NCBI GenBank assembly: GCA_020025885.1
Contig: JAHHRJ010000013.1
Location: 1 to 46,357 of the forward strand
Reading direction: 5' to 3'
DNA from: Butyricicoccus sp.
GTDB lineage: Bacteria > Bacillota > Clostridia > Oscillospirales > Butyricicoccaceae
DNA: 46,357 nt
The notes beneath the pieces are model-generated. The model searched no databases, was not told the origin of the DNA, and was given only the letters and a program-made list of their open reading frames with translations. This document shows, in pieces, positions 16,950 through 24,997 of the stretch (position 1 is the stretch's first letter; each line of letters begins with the position of its first letter). Made by a program: the position numbers and the translations under genes.

Positions 16950-17595
16950 CTGTATCACCTCTGGAAAAATTTGTTAGATGCCCTGCATGGAACTGGGCAG
17001 CACCAGCCGGAATGACACGTCCGTCAGGTGTAAGAGTGAGGGCAGGCAGAGAGAAATCTTCGCCAGATAACATATGATCTGCAATACGGCAGAGCGGCAA
17101 GTCGGGCAGTTCGCCGCGTTTTGCATGTGCGTCGAGCAATGCGCCGAGTGCCGCGCCGGGGATCTCCTCAGCAACTGCTTGGGCGCGGACGATGGCATGG
17201 GCAGGCACGCCGCGTGCAACGGCGATGCGCAAGGTTAAGCGCACGTCGCTGCGCGTGAGCAACGTTTGTACGATGGGGGCAAAGTTTTGTGCCGCAACGG
17301 ATTCATCTACAATGATGGTGCGCGCGTGGCTCAGATACAGCTGTCCAGCCAGCATTTGCTCAATTTCAGATAACAGCTCATCTGGAGTGCGTCCGGCGGC
17401 GGTGAGGTATACTGAAGTTGCGTTGCCTTCTAAGCTGTCCTGTCGCACACCTTCGGCAGTGAGTGCCAATACATTCTCCGCGTCTTGTGAGACACTGGCA
17501 CTGAGAATGGGCAGGAGATCGCCTGCACCATGTCCAACACCACCCGCATAGAGGGCAAGGCAGAGGGCGGCAATCACGAGAACAATGCGTTTCAT
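16942..17595 (-). CDS. short GerAC-like spore germination protein
   Basis: A 217-residue protein with an N-terminal hydrophobic export segment (residues 3-20). It follows gerAA with a 4-base overlap. The portion ARTIIVDESVAAQNFAPIVQTLLT and the following helices resemble the N-terminal domain of GerAC, where a stretch on HARVIVIGE-type sequence is common. Full-length GerAC is about 370-400 residues, so the C-terminal domain is missing. A canonical lipobox is not visible; a cysteine at position 12 (ALCLALY) is a poor match. The reading frame is intact, so this looks like a reduced form rather than a pseudogene. Confidence 0.65.
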   Translation of the reverse strand: MKRIVLVIAALCLALYAGGVGHGAGDLLPILSASVSQDAENVLALTAEGVRQDSLEGNATSVYLTAAGRTPDELLSEIEQMLAGQLYLSHARTIIVDESVAAQNFAPIVQTLLTRSDVRLTLRIAVARGVPAHAIVRAQAVAEEIPGAALGALLDAHAKRGELPDLPLCRIADHMLSGEDFSLPALTLTPDGRVIPAGAAQFHAGHLTNFSRGDTDA

Positions 17596-19028
17596 GTGTC
17601 TTCCTCCTGATGTGCAAGAAATCGTCTGCGCGGCATATCACGCCAAGGAGCACGCAGCCATGCGTCATCTAAATTGGGGTGGACACGCGGAATTAGGTTC
17701 AACAGATAAGGACAGTGGAAGGAACGCAGAGTGCATAGATGGGCGATGGCAAGGCTCAGCCCAAGCAGTAAGCCGTATAGTCCTGCGGCGGCACTGGCGG
17801 CGAGCAGCGAGAAGCGCAGGAGAAGTCCAGCGGATTGTAATTTGGGCACAGTCAGCCCAGTCACTGCGGCAATGGCTACGATGATTACAGCAGGGGCAGA
17901 GAGGAAACGTGCAGACACGGCGGCCTGTCCCAAGACCAAGCCTCCCACGATGGACATGGTTGAGCCCATAACGCTGGGGGTGCGTGTACCAGCTTCTTTG
18001 AGCGTTTCGAATACTAAGAGCAGCAGCAGGATCTCCCAAAAGACAGGTAGGGGGACACCTTTCTGTGCTGCGGCAATCGCGAGCAGCAAGCGTGTGGGTA
18101 AAAGCTCTTGATGGAAGCCAAGCAATGCTACATAGAGCGCGGGAATGATAATGGATAGCCCGAAGCCAATGGCACGCAGGGTGCGGGACACGGCGGCTTG
18201 CCGGACGGCGATATAATAGTCGTCGTTTGCCTGAAAGCACTCCTGCAAGATACAGGGGGCAGACAGCGCAACGGGGCTGCCATCGGTCAGTACAACAACG
18301 CGTCCTTCGAGCAGGCGCGATACCGCGACGTCGGGGCGTTCCGTCGTGCCCAAGGTGGGGAATGGGGAGCTGGGCGCATCGCGGATACATTCGGCAACAT
18401 AGTTGGAATCTAAGATGCCGTCCAGTGACATGTTACGAATACGAGACTGCATTTCATGCACAAGTGCAGGTGGTGTGACCCCTTTGATCCAGCAGACACA
18501 GACAACCGTATTGGTTTCACCTGCGTAGCGAGAAAAGGAAAAGGTGAGGCGCGGGTCATTCACACGGCGGCGCAGCATGGATAGATTGGTCATAAAGGAT
18601 TCCGTGAAGCCCTCACGCGGGCCACGCAGCACTTTTTCACTCTCAGGCTCGGATGGGGAACGCAGGGCAAAGCCCTTGGTTTCGACGACAATGGGGCGGC
18701 TGTCACCATCTATCAGGATGACGGTTTCCCCGTACAGCAGGCTTGACAGCATTGCGTCTGTATCAGGTACTAGCTTTGCATCATTGATCTGTATGATAGT
18801 GGAGGCGACAGCTTCCGCAGTGGGATTGTGGGCTTCGCTTTCCATGAGCGGGCGCACGATAGATTCATTGATGGCACGATTGTTGATCATACCATCAAAG
18901 AACAGCACGGCGCAGTGTAGTCCACCACGTGTTTGGAGCTGGCGGACGATAAAGGTATTATCCTGTGCAAATAGTGCCTCAAGCTTTTGAAGGTTTTCGG
19001 ACAGGTCAGATGTGAATTGTATGGACAA
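17592..19028 (-). CDS. GerAA-like spore germination receptor subunit
   Basis: A 478-residue protein with a soluble N-terminal half (about 1-280) and four or five membrane segments in the C-terminal half, the layout of GerAA/SpoVAF proteins. The family signature is seen as RSPSEPESEKVLRGPREGF (about 130-148), and ALYVALLGFHQELLPTRLL marks the first membrane region. GerA receptors sit in the spore inner membrane and trigger germination. The best start is a TTG at 19028, 7 bases after a GGGGG site; no ATG is available. That ribosome binding site lies within a hairpin followed by T7, so the same DNA also looks like the terminator of spoIIP. Confidence 0.85.
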   Translation of the reverse strand: MSIQFTSDLSENLQKLEALFAQDNTFIVRQLQTRGGLHCAVLFFDGMINNRAINESIVRPLMESEAHNPTAEAVASTIIQINDAKLVPDTDAMLSSLLYGETVILIDGDSRPIVVETKGFALRSPSEPESEKVLRGPREGFTESFMTNLSMLRRRVNDPRLTFSFSRYAGETNTVVCVCWIKGVTPPALVHEMQSRIRNMSLDGILDSNYVAECIRDAPSSPFPTLGTTERPDVAVSRLLEGRVVVLTDGSPVALSAPCILQECFQANDDYYIAVRQAAVSRTLRAIGFGLSIIIPALYVALLGFHQELLPTRLLLAIAAAQKGVPLPVFWEILLLLLVFETLKEAGTRTPSVMGSTMSIVGGLVLGQAAVSARFLSAPAVIIVAIAAVTGLTVPKLQSAGLLLRFSLLAASAAAGLYGLLLGLSLAIAHLCTLRSFHCPYLLNLIPRVHPNLDDAWLRAPWRDMPRRRFLAHQEEDT

Positions 19029-19049
19029 AAAAAGACCCCCTTTCGGGGA
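19029..19049 (-). terminator. hairpin plus T run between spoIIP and gerAA
   Basis: On the minus strand, CCCC-GAAA-GGGG followed by GTCTTTTTTT. It looks like a short intrinsic terminator for spoIIP, but its GGGGG and last T residues also supply the ribosome binding site and TTG start of gerAA. Confidence 0.55.
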
Positions 19050-19079
19050 TAGTGTGCACAAGAGCCCTACTCCTTATGC
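19050..19079 (-). promoter_or_regulatory. candidate forespore sigma-G/F-type promoter of the gerA operon
   Basis: On the minus strand, GCATA (19075-19079), an 18-base spacer and CACACTA (19050-19056). The published Bacillus sigma-G consensus is approximately gmATR-N18-CATnmTA; only one -10 base differs. It overlaps the stop codon of spoIIP. An almost identical element precedes gpr. Confidence 0.65.
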
Positions 19080-20132
19080 AAGCAGACGATCCGCAAGAAC
19101 TTCGCCAAACATTCGGATACTGCGCAAGGCTTCCTGCAAGGTGTTACCCGAAGAGCCGCACTCGACAAGCAGAGAGCCTGAACGCAGATGGGTGTTGAAC
19201 CGCTGGGAACGTAGATTGACATCACGCATTAAGCCGGGGTACGCACCATTTGCGTCTGCTTGTAGGTTGACTGCAAAATTCATGTTCTTGCGCCAGTGTG
19301 GATGTTCGAGTCCGCTTGCATTCGTGCCCACAACGAGCATGAGCTGCGCCACTTCCTGCCCACCGATGGTTCTGGCAAGGCGAAACTGTCTGCCGTCTTT
19401 GGTTAAGATCGCGTCACGGTGCAGGTCTATGGTTACTTTAATATCCGGATATTTTTTGAGAGCTTGCTCAGCGGCAGTAAGAGAACGTCCATATGAGCCG
19501 TTAAAGGAAGGGTCATCGAAGATATCCGTAATATGCACAACACCGATCCCACGCGCCTTGAGCACTTTCGCAAGCTCTGTGCCGACACGCACCACGCTTT
19601 GTGTTTTGTCTCGCGTGCGATAGTCACCAGAGGGCTTATAAGTGTCCTTGCCAGAGGGGGTATAGGCTTCGGTCGCATGGGTATGATAGATCAGCACTTG
19701 TGGTGTCTGGTCTTGCTTGACATGGATCTGAATGGGGTTTTCCAGCATAGCGGCGACATCAACAGCGATATCTGCATCGTTGCGAATCTCGATGTCGGTG
19801 TCACGCTTGTCCTGTGCGGTGGGAAGTGCCTCCGGCAAAGATTCGTTGTCCGGAGGCGGTGCACTTTCCATCGTCGGTTCGCTGGCGTTCTTCGTGGGTT
19901 CTACGGTCTTTTGTACAGGGACCGTTGAGGTAAGCCGGGGCGTGGGAATCCCGGTTTCTAGGGCAATAGAGGAAGCGATAAAGGTTTGATTCTTCGCAAT
20001 GGCATCCAGCAGCGCGTCCACCTGTGCATCTCCACCCATACGGTGGCTGATGAGCAACAGGGCGGCGCAGAGCAGCAGGACTACTGCGGGCATCAGAATA
20101 CCAGAACGTTTGCGGGCGGGACGACGGGGCAT
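19074..20132 (-). CDS. spoIIP: stage II sporulation protein P
   Basis: SpoIIP is a membrane-anchored peptidoglycan amidase/endopeptidase needed for engulfment in the mother cell. The 352-residue protein has a basic N terminus, one membrane helix (about 13-31), and a long polar, Pro/Glu-rich linker. The catalytic domain starts around residue 150: VLIYHTHATEAYTP holds one catalytic His, VTIDLHRDA the second, and LLVECGSSGN lies near the end. The ATG at 20132 follows AAAGGAG; an upstream open frame to 20378 covers gpr and is ignored. It lies downstream of gpr, the order common in Firmicutes. Confidence 0.92.
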   Translation of the reverse strand: MPRRPARKRSGILMPAVVLLLCAALLLISHRMGGDAQVDALLDAIAKNQTFIASSIALETGIPTPRLTSTVPVQKTVEPTKNASEPTMESAPPPDNESLPEALPTAQDKRDTDIEIRNDADIAVDVAAMLENPIQIHVKQDQTPQVLIYHTHATEAYTPSGKDTYKPSGDYRTRDKTQSVVRVGTELAKVLKARGIGVVHITDIFDDPSFNGSYGRSLTAAEQALKKYPDIKVTIDLHRDAILTKDGRQFRLARTIGGQEVAQLMLVVGTNASGLEHPHWRKNMNFAVNLQADANGAYPGLMRDVNLRSQRFNTHLRSGSLLVECGSSGNTLQEALRSIRMFGEVLADRLLA

Positions 20133-20172
20133 CAGACAGTCACTCCTTTGGTGCGGAAAATCCTGTGCTCCT

Positions 20173-20199
20173 AATCTATGTCCCAAAGATGCCTGATAT
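20173..20199 (-). promoter_or_regulatory. candidate sigma-E-type promoter of spoIIP
   Basis: On the minus strand, ATATC (20195-20199) and CATAGATT (20173-20180), with 16 bases between ATA and CATA. This resembles the Bacillus sigma-E pattern (ATA, about 16 bases, CATACAnT). Mother-cell expression of spoIIP is expected from other species. Confidence 0.5.
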
Positions 20200-20209
20200 G
20201 CAGACAAGT

Positions 20210-21076
20210 TTAAGCCAGAAGCAGGTCGAGATCTTCCAGCGTGAGCTGTGGCTGCAAAGTATGGTTGATGGCGTAGCCGATCACTTTGGCGGTATCTCGC
20301 ACGCGCTGGTCGATTTCGCGCGGTGTGACAAAGACAGGTTCTGGCAGCGTGTCGGCATCTGGTTTGGAAGCATCGCACAAAATGCTGCTGCCATCGACAA
20401 CAGTGGGCACGCCAATGGCGATCACGGGCACACCAAAAGTATCGGAATTAAAAGCGGCACGCGCGTTGCCTACACCGGATCCGGGCACGATACCAGCATT
20501 TGTGACCTGTATGGTCCGGGTCAAGTGGGAAAGTTCACCGGCAGCCAGGGCATCCACCACGATGATTGCGGCGGGCTGCACGGTTTTGCACAGTCCGCAC
20601 GTAAATTCAGCCGATTCAATGCCAGTTTGCCCAAGAACCCCAGCGGCAGCAGCAGAGACTGGACGCCATGCGGCAAATTCTTCGGGCATTTGCTGGCGCA
20701 AGTGGCGTGTTACAAGGATATGCTCCACGGTCAAGGGACCGATGGCATCGGGTGTAATCGCACGATTTCCTAACCCAATCACTAAAATTGCAGAATCAGA
20801 CTTGATTTCTGGCAAACAGTCGGTTAAAATGACAGAAAGAGCTTCTACTGCACGTGGAAACGATTCGGACTCCCGACGCGTGAGCGGGTCGATTTGCAGG
20901 GTGCTATAACGCCCAATCGGTTTGCCCAATTGATGTGCAGCATCATCAGTGAGCACCTCTACGGTGTGGACGGCAAAACCAAAGGCAGTGGAATCGGTTT
21001 GTTGAATGCCATACGGCTCGTTTGTACCATAGGTATGCACAAGGGCTTCCTGTGCAAGGTCTGTACGAAATCCCAT
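20210..21076 (-). CDS. gpr: germination protease GPR
   Basis: GPR degrades small acid-soluble spore proteins when spores germinate. The 288-residue protein begins MGFRTDLAQEAL and shows the family stretch IDPLTRRESESFPRAVEALS (about 53-72), the core ILVIGLGNRAITPDAIGP and VSAAAAGVLGQTGIESAEF. The enzyme is normally made as a zymogen and trimmed at the N terminus. The second of two in-frame ATGs (21076) is preferred, being 9 bases from AAAGG; the first (21082) is too close. It has a forespore-type promoter and stands divergent from rpsT. Confidence 0.93.
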   Translation of the reverse strand: MGFRTDLAQEALVHTYGTNEPYGIQQTDSTAFGFAVHTVEVLTDDAAHQLGKPIGRYSTLQIDPLTRRESESFPRAVEALSVILTDCLPEIKSDSAILVIGLGNRAITPDAIGPLTVEHILVTRHLRQQMPEEFAAWRPVSAAAAGVLGQTGIESAEFTCGLCKTVQPAAIIVVDALAAGELSHLTRTIQVTNAGIVPGSGVGNARAAFNSDTFGVPVIAIGVPTVVDGSSILCDASKPDADTLPEPVFVTPREIDQRVRDTAKVIGYAINHTLQPQLTLEDLDLLLA

Positions 21077-21111
21077 AATCATAGTCCTTTCTATTTGACG
21101 TTCTCTCTCCC

Positions 21112-21141
21112 TAGCGTGTGAAAAAATTTTGGAGCATATGC
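21112..21141 (-). promoter_or_regulatory. candidate forespore sigma-G/F-type promoter of gpr
   Basis: On the minus strand, GCATA (21137-21141), an 18-base spacer and CACGCTA (21112-21118). It is nearly the same as the element before the gerA operon, in both sequence and spacing. gpr is a forespore gene in Bacillus. Confidence 0.7.
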
Positions 21142-21160
21142 AAAAAAAATAAAAAAACAC

Positions 21161-21189
21161 TTGCAATTTAGGGGGAAAGATGATATAGT
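21161..21189 (+). promoter_or_regulatory. sigma-A promoter of rpsT
   Basis: TTGCAA (21161-21166), a 17-base spacer and TATAGT (21184-21189), 41 bases before the start codon. Confidence 0.75.
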
Positions 21190-21229
21190 AAGAATACTGA
21201 TGACTGGAAAGCCGAAGGAGGTGGAACCC

Positions 21230-21493
21230 ATGCCGAATATTAAGTCCGCTAAGAAGCGCGTTAAGGTAATCAAGGCGAAGAGCCTGCAGAACCAGATGGC
21301 GAAGTCTGCGCTCAAGACTGTTCTGAAGAAGTTTGACGCGGCTGTGGCTGCTGGCGATAAGTCTGCCGCTGAGGCTGCTTATAAGGTTGCTGTTAAGGCT
21401 GTCGATCAGGCTGCTGCAAAGCACCTGATGCACAAGAACACTGCTGCTCACAAGAAGAGCGCTCTGACTCTGAAGCTCAACGCTGTACAGTAA
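21230..21493 (+). CDS. rpsT: 30S ribosomal protein S20
   Basis: An 87-residue, strongly basic protein starting MPNIKSAKKRVKVIKAKSLQ and containing the MAKSALKT and KNTAAHKKSALT stretches typical of S20, which binds 16S rRNA early in assembly. The ATG at 21230 follows AAGGAGGTGG; the upstream frame from 21161 covers the promoter. It is transcribed alone and divergently from gpr, a common Firmicutes arrangement. Confidence 0.97.
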   Translation: MPNIKSAKKRVKVIKAKSLQNQMAKSALKTVLKKFDAAVAAGDKSAAEAAYKVAVKAVDQAAAKHLMHKNTAAHKKSALTLKLNAVQ

Positions 21494-21514
21494 TTTTTGT
21501 TCTGTAAAAAATTT

Positions 21515-21548
21515 CACCGTCGAATCTGTGATTCGACGGTGTTTTTTT
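21515..21548 (+). terminator. intrinsic terminator of rpsT
   Basis: CACCGTCGAATC / GATTCGACGGTG, a perfect 12-base stem with a 3-base loop, followed by T7. Confidence 0.95.
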
Positions 21549-21623
21549 ATGCTTTTTGTTCATAAAATCCTTTTTTTGGTCGAACAAATTGGATGAAATT
21601 GGATATACTTTTCATCTTCTATA

Positions 21624-21632
21624 TGCTATAAT
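21624..21632 (+). promoter_or_regulatory. extended -10 promoter of the SLH protein gene
   Basis: TGCTATAAT at 21624-21632 gives an extended -10 element; the -35 region is weak. It lies 44 bases before the start codon. Confidence 0.65.
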
Positions 21633-21676
21633 TGTTTGGAAAAATCTATAAATTTCTTCTGATAGGAGGTTTTAAT

Positions 21677-22780
21677 ATGCAAAAAAAATGGATACGCATT
21701 TTCGCTGCCTGCCTGATGTGTTTCCTGCTCATCACAACAACAGCCTGCGCAGCAGAGCCTGCGCCTGTGCCGCAGGACAAGCTGGCAGAGGAAGCAGCAA
21801 GCACAGTGCCCATTCGCACAGGCGGTATGATCTATATTCCAGATCGTTCGGTCTATTTTGCAGATGTGAGTGTGGGATATAAATGGGCGTTTCATGCCAT
21901 CGACTATCTGGCAAATACCGGCGTGGTATCCGGCACAGGGAACTTGATTTACAGCCCTGCGCAAACATTATCCCGCGCGGATTTTGTTTTGATGCTGTAT
22001 CGTGCGTATGATATGCAAAAGTATACGACGGAAGAAAAATTTGTGGATGTGCCTGAAAAAGCATATTATGCAAAAGCGGTCAATGCAGCACGTGCGATCG
22101 GTATTGTAACAGGTGGAACAAAAAATGATTTTCGCCCGACTGGGAAATTGACTCGTCAGGATGCAATGGTCTTGCTCAAGCGAACCCTTGACCGCACAGG
22201 GCTTGCGTTTCAAGCTGGAGACTTATCGAAGTTTACCGATGGAAAGAAGGTCGCACCATATGCCACAGAGTCAGTGGCGGCGCTTGTCAATGCAGGTGTG
22301 ATCTCAGGTACAAAGGGAAAGCTCAACCCAAGGGAACCTGTGACCCGTGCAGAAATGGCGGTCATGCTGTATCATGCACTGCATTTACGTGCAGTAGAGG
22401 GCACAGCGGTTTATCTGCCGCAGCCGTCTGTGCGTTTGGTCTGTGTGGGCAGCACAATCTATGCAGATGTGCGCATTGAAAATTATGAATCTGGCAAAAG
22501 CTATGCAGGACTCTATCAGTTAGAGCAGATGACAAAAAAGGACAACGAATATGCGATCACACTGGGTGCATCAGAACCAATTGATGACCAAATTGTTTGG
22601 GATGGAACACAGCTCAAAGTCAATGGAGAGATCCTGCCAGTTGCAGCAGACCATGAAGCAATTGCAGTAGATATGTACTCCAAGCGCAAAGCAGGTTTGT
22701 GTTCGACCGGAAAAGAATACAGTGCAGGTGCAGTATCCATCATAGATGGTGTAGTACAGACCGTATATTATAAAAAATAG
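21677..22780 (+). CDS. secreted SLH-domain protein
   Basis: A 367-residue exported protein. A signal peptide covers residues 1 to about 25; Cys24 in TTTACAAEP could be a lipobox or lie just before a signal peptidase I site. Three S-layer homology domains follow: about 60-108 (with GYKWAFHAIDYLANTGVVSG), 119-170 (FVDVPEKAYYAKAVNAARAIG) and 182-235 (FTDGKKVAPYATESVAALVN). The remaining 130 residues are a polar C-terminal region I do not recognise. SLH triplets bind pyruvylated secondary wall polymer, which fits the CsaB domain at 4701-6947. The ATG at 21677 follows AGGAGG. A repeated 55-bp element sits 2 bases past the stop. Confidence 0.88.
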   Translation: MQKKWIRIFAACLMCFLLITTTACAAEPAPVPQDKLAEEAASTVPIRTGGMIYIPDRSVYFADVSVGYKWAFHAIDYLANTGVVSGTGNLIYSPAQTLSRADFVLMLYRAYDMQKYTTEEKFVDVPEKAYYAKAVNAARAIGIVTGGTKNDFRPTGKLTRQDAMVLLKRTLDRTGLAFQAGDLSKFTDGKKVAPYATESVAALVNAGVISGTKGKLNPREPVTRAEMAVMLYHALHLRAVEGTAVYLPQPSVRLVCVGSTIYADVRIENYESGKSYAGLYQLEQMTKKDNEYAITLGASEPIDDQIVWDGTQLKVNGEILPVAADHEAIAVDMYSKRKAGLCSTGKEYSAGAVSIIDGVVQTVYYKK

Positions 22781-22782
22781 CT

Positions 22783-22837
22783 TATCTAGGGGGACTGGGT
22801 TCCCCTGGAAAGACTGTCGAAGTTCTTCGACAGTCTC
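22783..22837 (+). repeat. 55-bp 3'-UTR element, copy 1
   Basis: Contains a GGGG..CCCC hairpin and a perfect palindrome AGACTGTCGAAG / CTTCGACAGTCT. The same 55 bases occur as the exact reverse complement at 24999-25053. Here it begins 2 bases after the SLH stop codon and is followed at once by an intrinsic terminator. Confidence 0.85.
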
Positions 22838-22867
22838 AAATGGACTGCATAAGGCAGTCCATTTTTT
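22838..22867 (+). terminator. intrinsic terminator of the SLH gene
   Basis: AAATGGACTGC (22838-22848) pairs with GCAGTCCATTT (22854-22864), followed by a T run to 22867. It overlaps the end of the convergent MocR-type gene. Confidence 0.9.
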
Positions 22868-24263
22868 ATCCCCATGCATGGGCAAGCGCGGCAACTGCAT
22901 TGGTCAATTGTGCAGAGGGGATACCTGCATATCCTAAGATCACAGTTGCGGGAGGACAGGCAGAGGAAGATCCTACATAATAACTGGACAGCCCATAAAC
23001 ACGGACACCATTTGCGGCAGCGGAGGCGATCAGCTCTTGTTCGTTCATCCCGTTTTCCATATGCAGCAGTAAGTGCAGCCCAGCTTCGGTGCCGGAAACA
23101 TGGTAGTGTCCTGTAAGGGAGGACTGCGCAAGCGCATTCAGCAAGGTATCCAGCCGAGCCTTGTATAGGTTGCGGATGCGGTTGACATGGCGTTCAAAGC
23201 TGCCTGTTTCCAAGAAACGTGCCAAGGTATACTGCTCAAAGACGGGAACGGTAGATGCATAGCCACCAAAGCGTGCCTGATAAGCTGGAAGCAGATTACG
23301 CGGCAAAGCAACATATCCAATGCGCAGAGAAGGCGCAAGGCTTTTGGCAAATGTGTTATGATAGATCACGCGGTCATTGTGGTCAAGCTCTTTAAGGGCT
23401 GGAATGGGGCGGGAGACAAAACGAAACTCTGAGTCGTAATCATCTTCAATGAGGTAACGATCATCAGCTTCGTTTGCCCAGCGGAGGAGTGCCATACGGC
23501 GGGCAGCAGATGTCACGATTCCTAGTGGGAAGTGGTGGGAAGGGGTCAGATAAGCAACGGAAGCGTTGGAGGCGCAGAGCGCATCAAAACATAATCCGTC
23601 ATCATCCAGCGCAATGGGTGCGGTCGCGGCATCATTTGCCTGAAAGATCTGTATCAGCTTGGGATAGCCCGGAGTCTCGATGGCATAGGTGCGTTTCCGC
23701 CCGAGTAGCTGAATCAGGAGCGTGACAAGATATTCCGAACCGGCACCAACGATAATCTGTTCTGGCTCCACAGAGATGCCACGAAAGGCGTAGAGATATC
23801 TGCGAATCTGTTCGCGCAGGGCAAAGACCCCTTGCGGTGCGGTTTCGAGCAGTAAGTTGCGGTCGTAATCGGTGAGCACAGCGCGGGATAGTTTTGCCCA
23901 AGTGGAAAAAGGAAAACAGTCAGTATCTACCACATTGGTTTTGAAATCAAACACAAATTCTGACGGTTGTGAGGTGGTGGGGATGGGATGGTGTGCTGGT
24001 GGGATAGGATGCGGTAGGGTATCCACTTGCTGCACGAAATAGCCGCTACGAGGAACGGCGCGCACATAGCCCTCGGCGGCGAGCTGTCCATAAGCCGTTT
24101 CGACTGTGATTTGACTGACATGTAAATGTGCGGCAAGTGGGCGCTTTGCGGGCAACCGCTCGCCACCTGAGAGGATGCCTGTCATAATATCACGGCGAAT
24201 GGCACGGTAAAGCTGTTCGTAAAGTGGTGATTTTGAACTATGATCAATGTGATAGGTCAGCAT
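22866..24263 (-). CDS. MocR/GabR/PdxR-type transcription regulator
   Basis: A 465-residue chimera: an N-terminal GntR-type winged helix (about 1-75: LYEQLYRAIRRDIMTG, then LPAKRPLAAHLHVSQITVETAYGQL, read in two parts) joined by a proline-rich linker to a class I aminotransferase-like domain. The PLP lysine region is visible as TFAKSLAPSLRIGY, with the Asp-containing DDDYDSEF-like LIEDDYDSEFR before it. Such proteins sense PLP-linked ligands such as GABA or pyridoxal phosphate; no target genes adjoin it, so the ligand is open. The ATG at 24263 follows GAGGTG; an ATG at 24275 lacks a site. Confidence 0.88.
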   Translation of the reverse strand: MLTYHIDHSSKSPLYEQLYRAIRRDIMTGILSGGERLPAKRPLAAHLHVSQITVETAYGQLAAEGYVRAVPRSGYFVQQVDTLPHPIPPAHHPIPTTSQPSEFVFDFKTNVVDTDCFPFSTWAKLSRAVLTDYDRNLLLETAPQGVFALREQIRRYLYAFRGISVEPEQIIVGAGSEYLVTLLIQLLGRKRTYAIETPGYPKLIQIFQANDAATAPIALDDDGLCFDALCASNASVAYLTPSHHFPLGIVTSAARRMALLRWANEADDRYLIEDDYDSEFRFVSRPIPALKELDHNDRVIYHNTFAKSLAPSLRIGYVALPRNLLPAYQARFGGYASTVPVFEQYTLARFLETGSFERHVNRIRNLYKARLDTLLNALAQSSLTGHYHVSGTEAGLHLLLHMENGMNEQELIASAAANGVRVYGLSSYYVGSSSACPPATVILGYAGIPSAQLTNAVAALAHAWG

Positions 24264-24301
24264 AATGCACCTCATAGATGAAAAGCAATTCGGATATATG
24301 G

Positions 24302-24323
24302 AAAAAAGCCGCCCATAGGCGGC
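24302..24323 (-). terminator. intrinsic terminator of the MarR-type gene
   Basis: On the minus strand GCCGCC-TATG-GGCGGC followed by T6, three bases after the stop. Confidence 0.85.
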
Positions 24324-24325
24324 TA

Positions 24326-24766
24326 TTAGGATTCTTCTTCTTCAAAAAACGCTTGCAGCTTTTTGAGGCTGCTGGCAAGGAGTGCGGTTTCATGGTCTGA
24401 CAAATCACTCAGTGCGGCAGAAATCATTCGTTCATGAAAGCCTTTATGGTAGGCATATACCGTTTCGCCGCGTGGCGTAAGCGAAATATTAACTACACGT
24501 TTGTCTGATTCATCTCGAATACGCTGCACAAAACCTTTATTTTCCAGCTTATCACATGCAATCGTAAGGGTGGCAAGGGTGATGCCGAGCAGTTTTGCAA
24601 TGGCAGACATGCGGCTTGGTTGGTTTGCACCTATTTTTTCGATAATGTGAATTTCTGTGATGGAAATTTTATCTCCAAGACCAGCAGTGAGGGAGCGTTC
24701 TTCGATTTTGTTGATTCGTGTCCAGATATCAACTAAAAAATTGTTGATAGAATCATGGTCTGACAT
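24326..24766 (-). CDS. MarR-family regulator, FabT-like
   Basis: A 146-residue DNA-binding protein. The winged helix lies at about 30-100, with recognition helix ITLATLTIACDKLENKGF and wing RIRDESDKRVVNISLTPRG. The overall pattern, including the opening NNFLVDIWTRINKIEE and the KISITEIHIIEKIG helix, resembles FabT, repressor of fatty-acid synthesis genes in streptococci and relatives. No fab genes are in the window, so the call is only a family resemblance. The start follows AGGAGGG. Palindromes in its promoter suggest autoregulation. Confidence 0.8.
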   Translation of the reverse strand: MSDHDSINNFLVDIWTRINKIEERSLTAGLGDKISITEIHIIEKIGANQPSRMSAIAKLLGITLATLTIACDKLENKGFVQRIRDESDKRVVNISLTPRGETVYAYHKGFHERMISAALSDLSDHETALLASSLKKLQAFFEEEES

Positions 24767-24780
24767 GTTGATCCCTCCTG

Positions 24781-24815
24781 TTAGTGTTCGCTAATTGATT
24801 AGAATAAGTATAGCA
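24781..24815 (-). promoter_or_regulatory. promoter and possible operator of the MarR-type gene
   Basis: On the minus strand TGCTATACT (24807-24815) is an extended -10. Directly downstream are two palindromes, CTAATTGATTAG (24791-24802, plus-strand reading) and TTAG-N6-CTAA (24781-24794), placed where a repressor would block transcription. Confidence 0.5.
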
Positions 24816-24966
24816 TATTGCCAGAAAAAACACAAGACAAGGCATGAAATTTTGCAGATATAATTAAGTGAACTAAATATTTTAAAATATTGATATTTTA
24901 AAATATTATTGTGGAATGCTTGTATGATATCCAAGTGTTTTATGATATCGGGTATCGGTTAGTGAT

Positions 24967-24997
24967 AAAAAAGCGACTGCTCAAAAAAGCAGCCGCG
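24967..24997 (-). terminator. likely terminator of the queG-ricT operon
   Basis: On the minus strand GCGGCTGCT pairs with AGCAGTCGC (one mismatch), followed by TTTTTT. It directly follows copy 2 of the 55-bp element. Confidence 0.65.
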
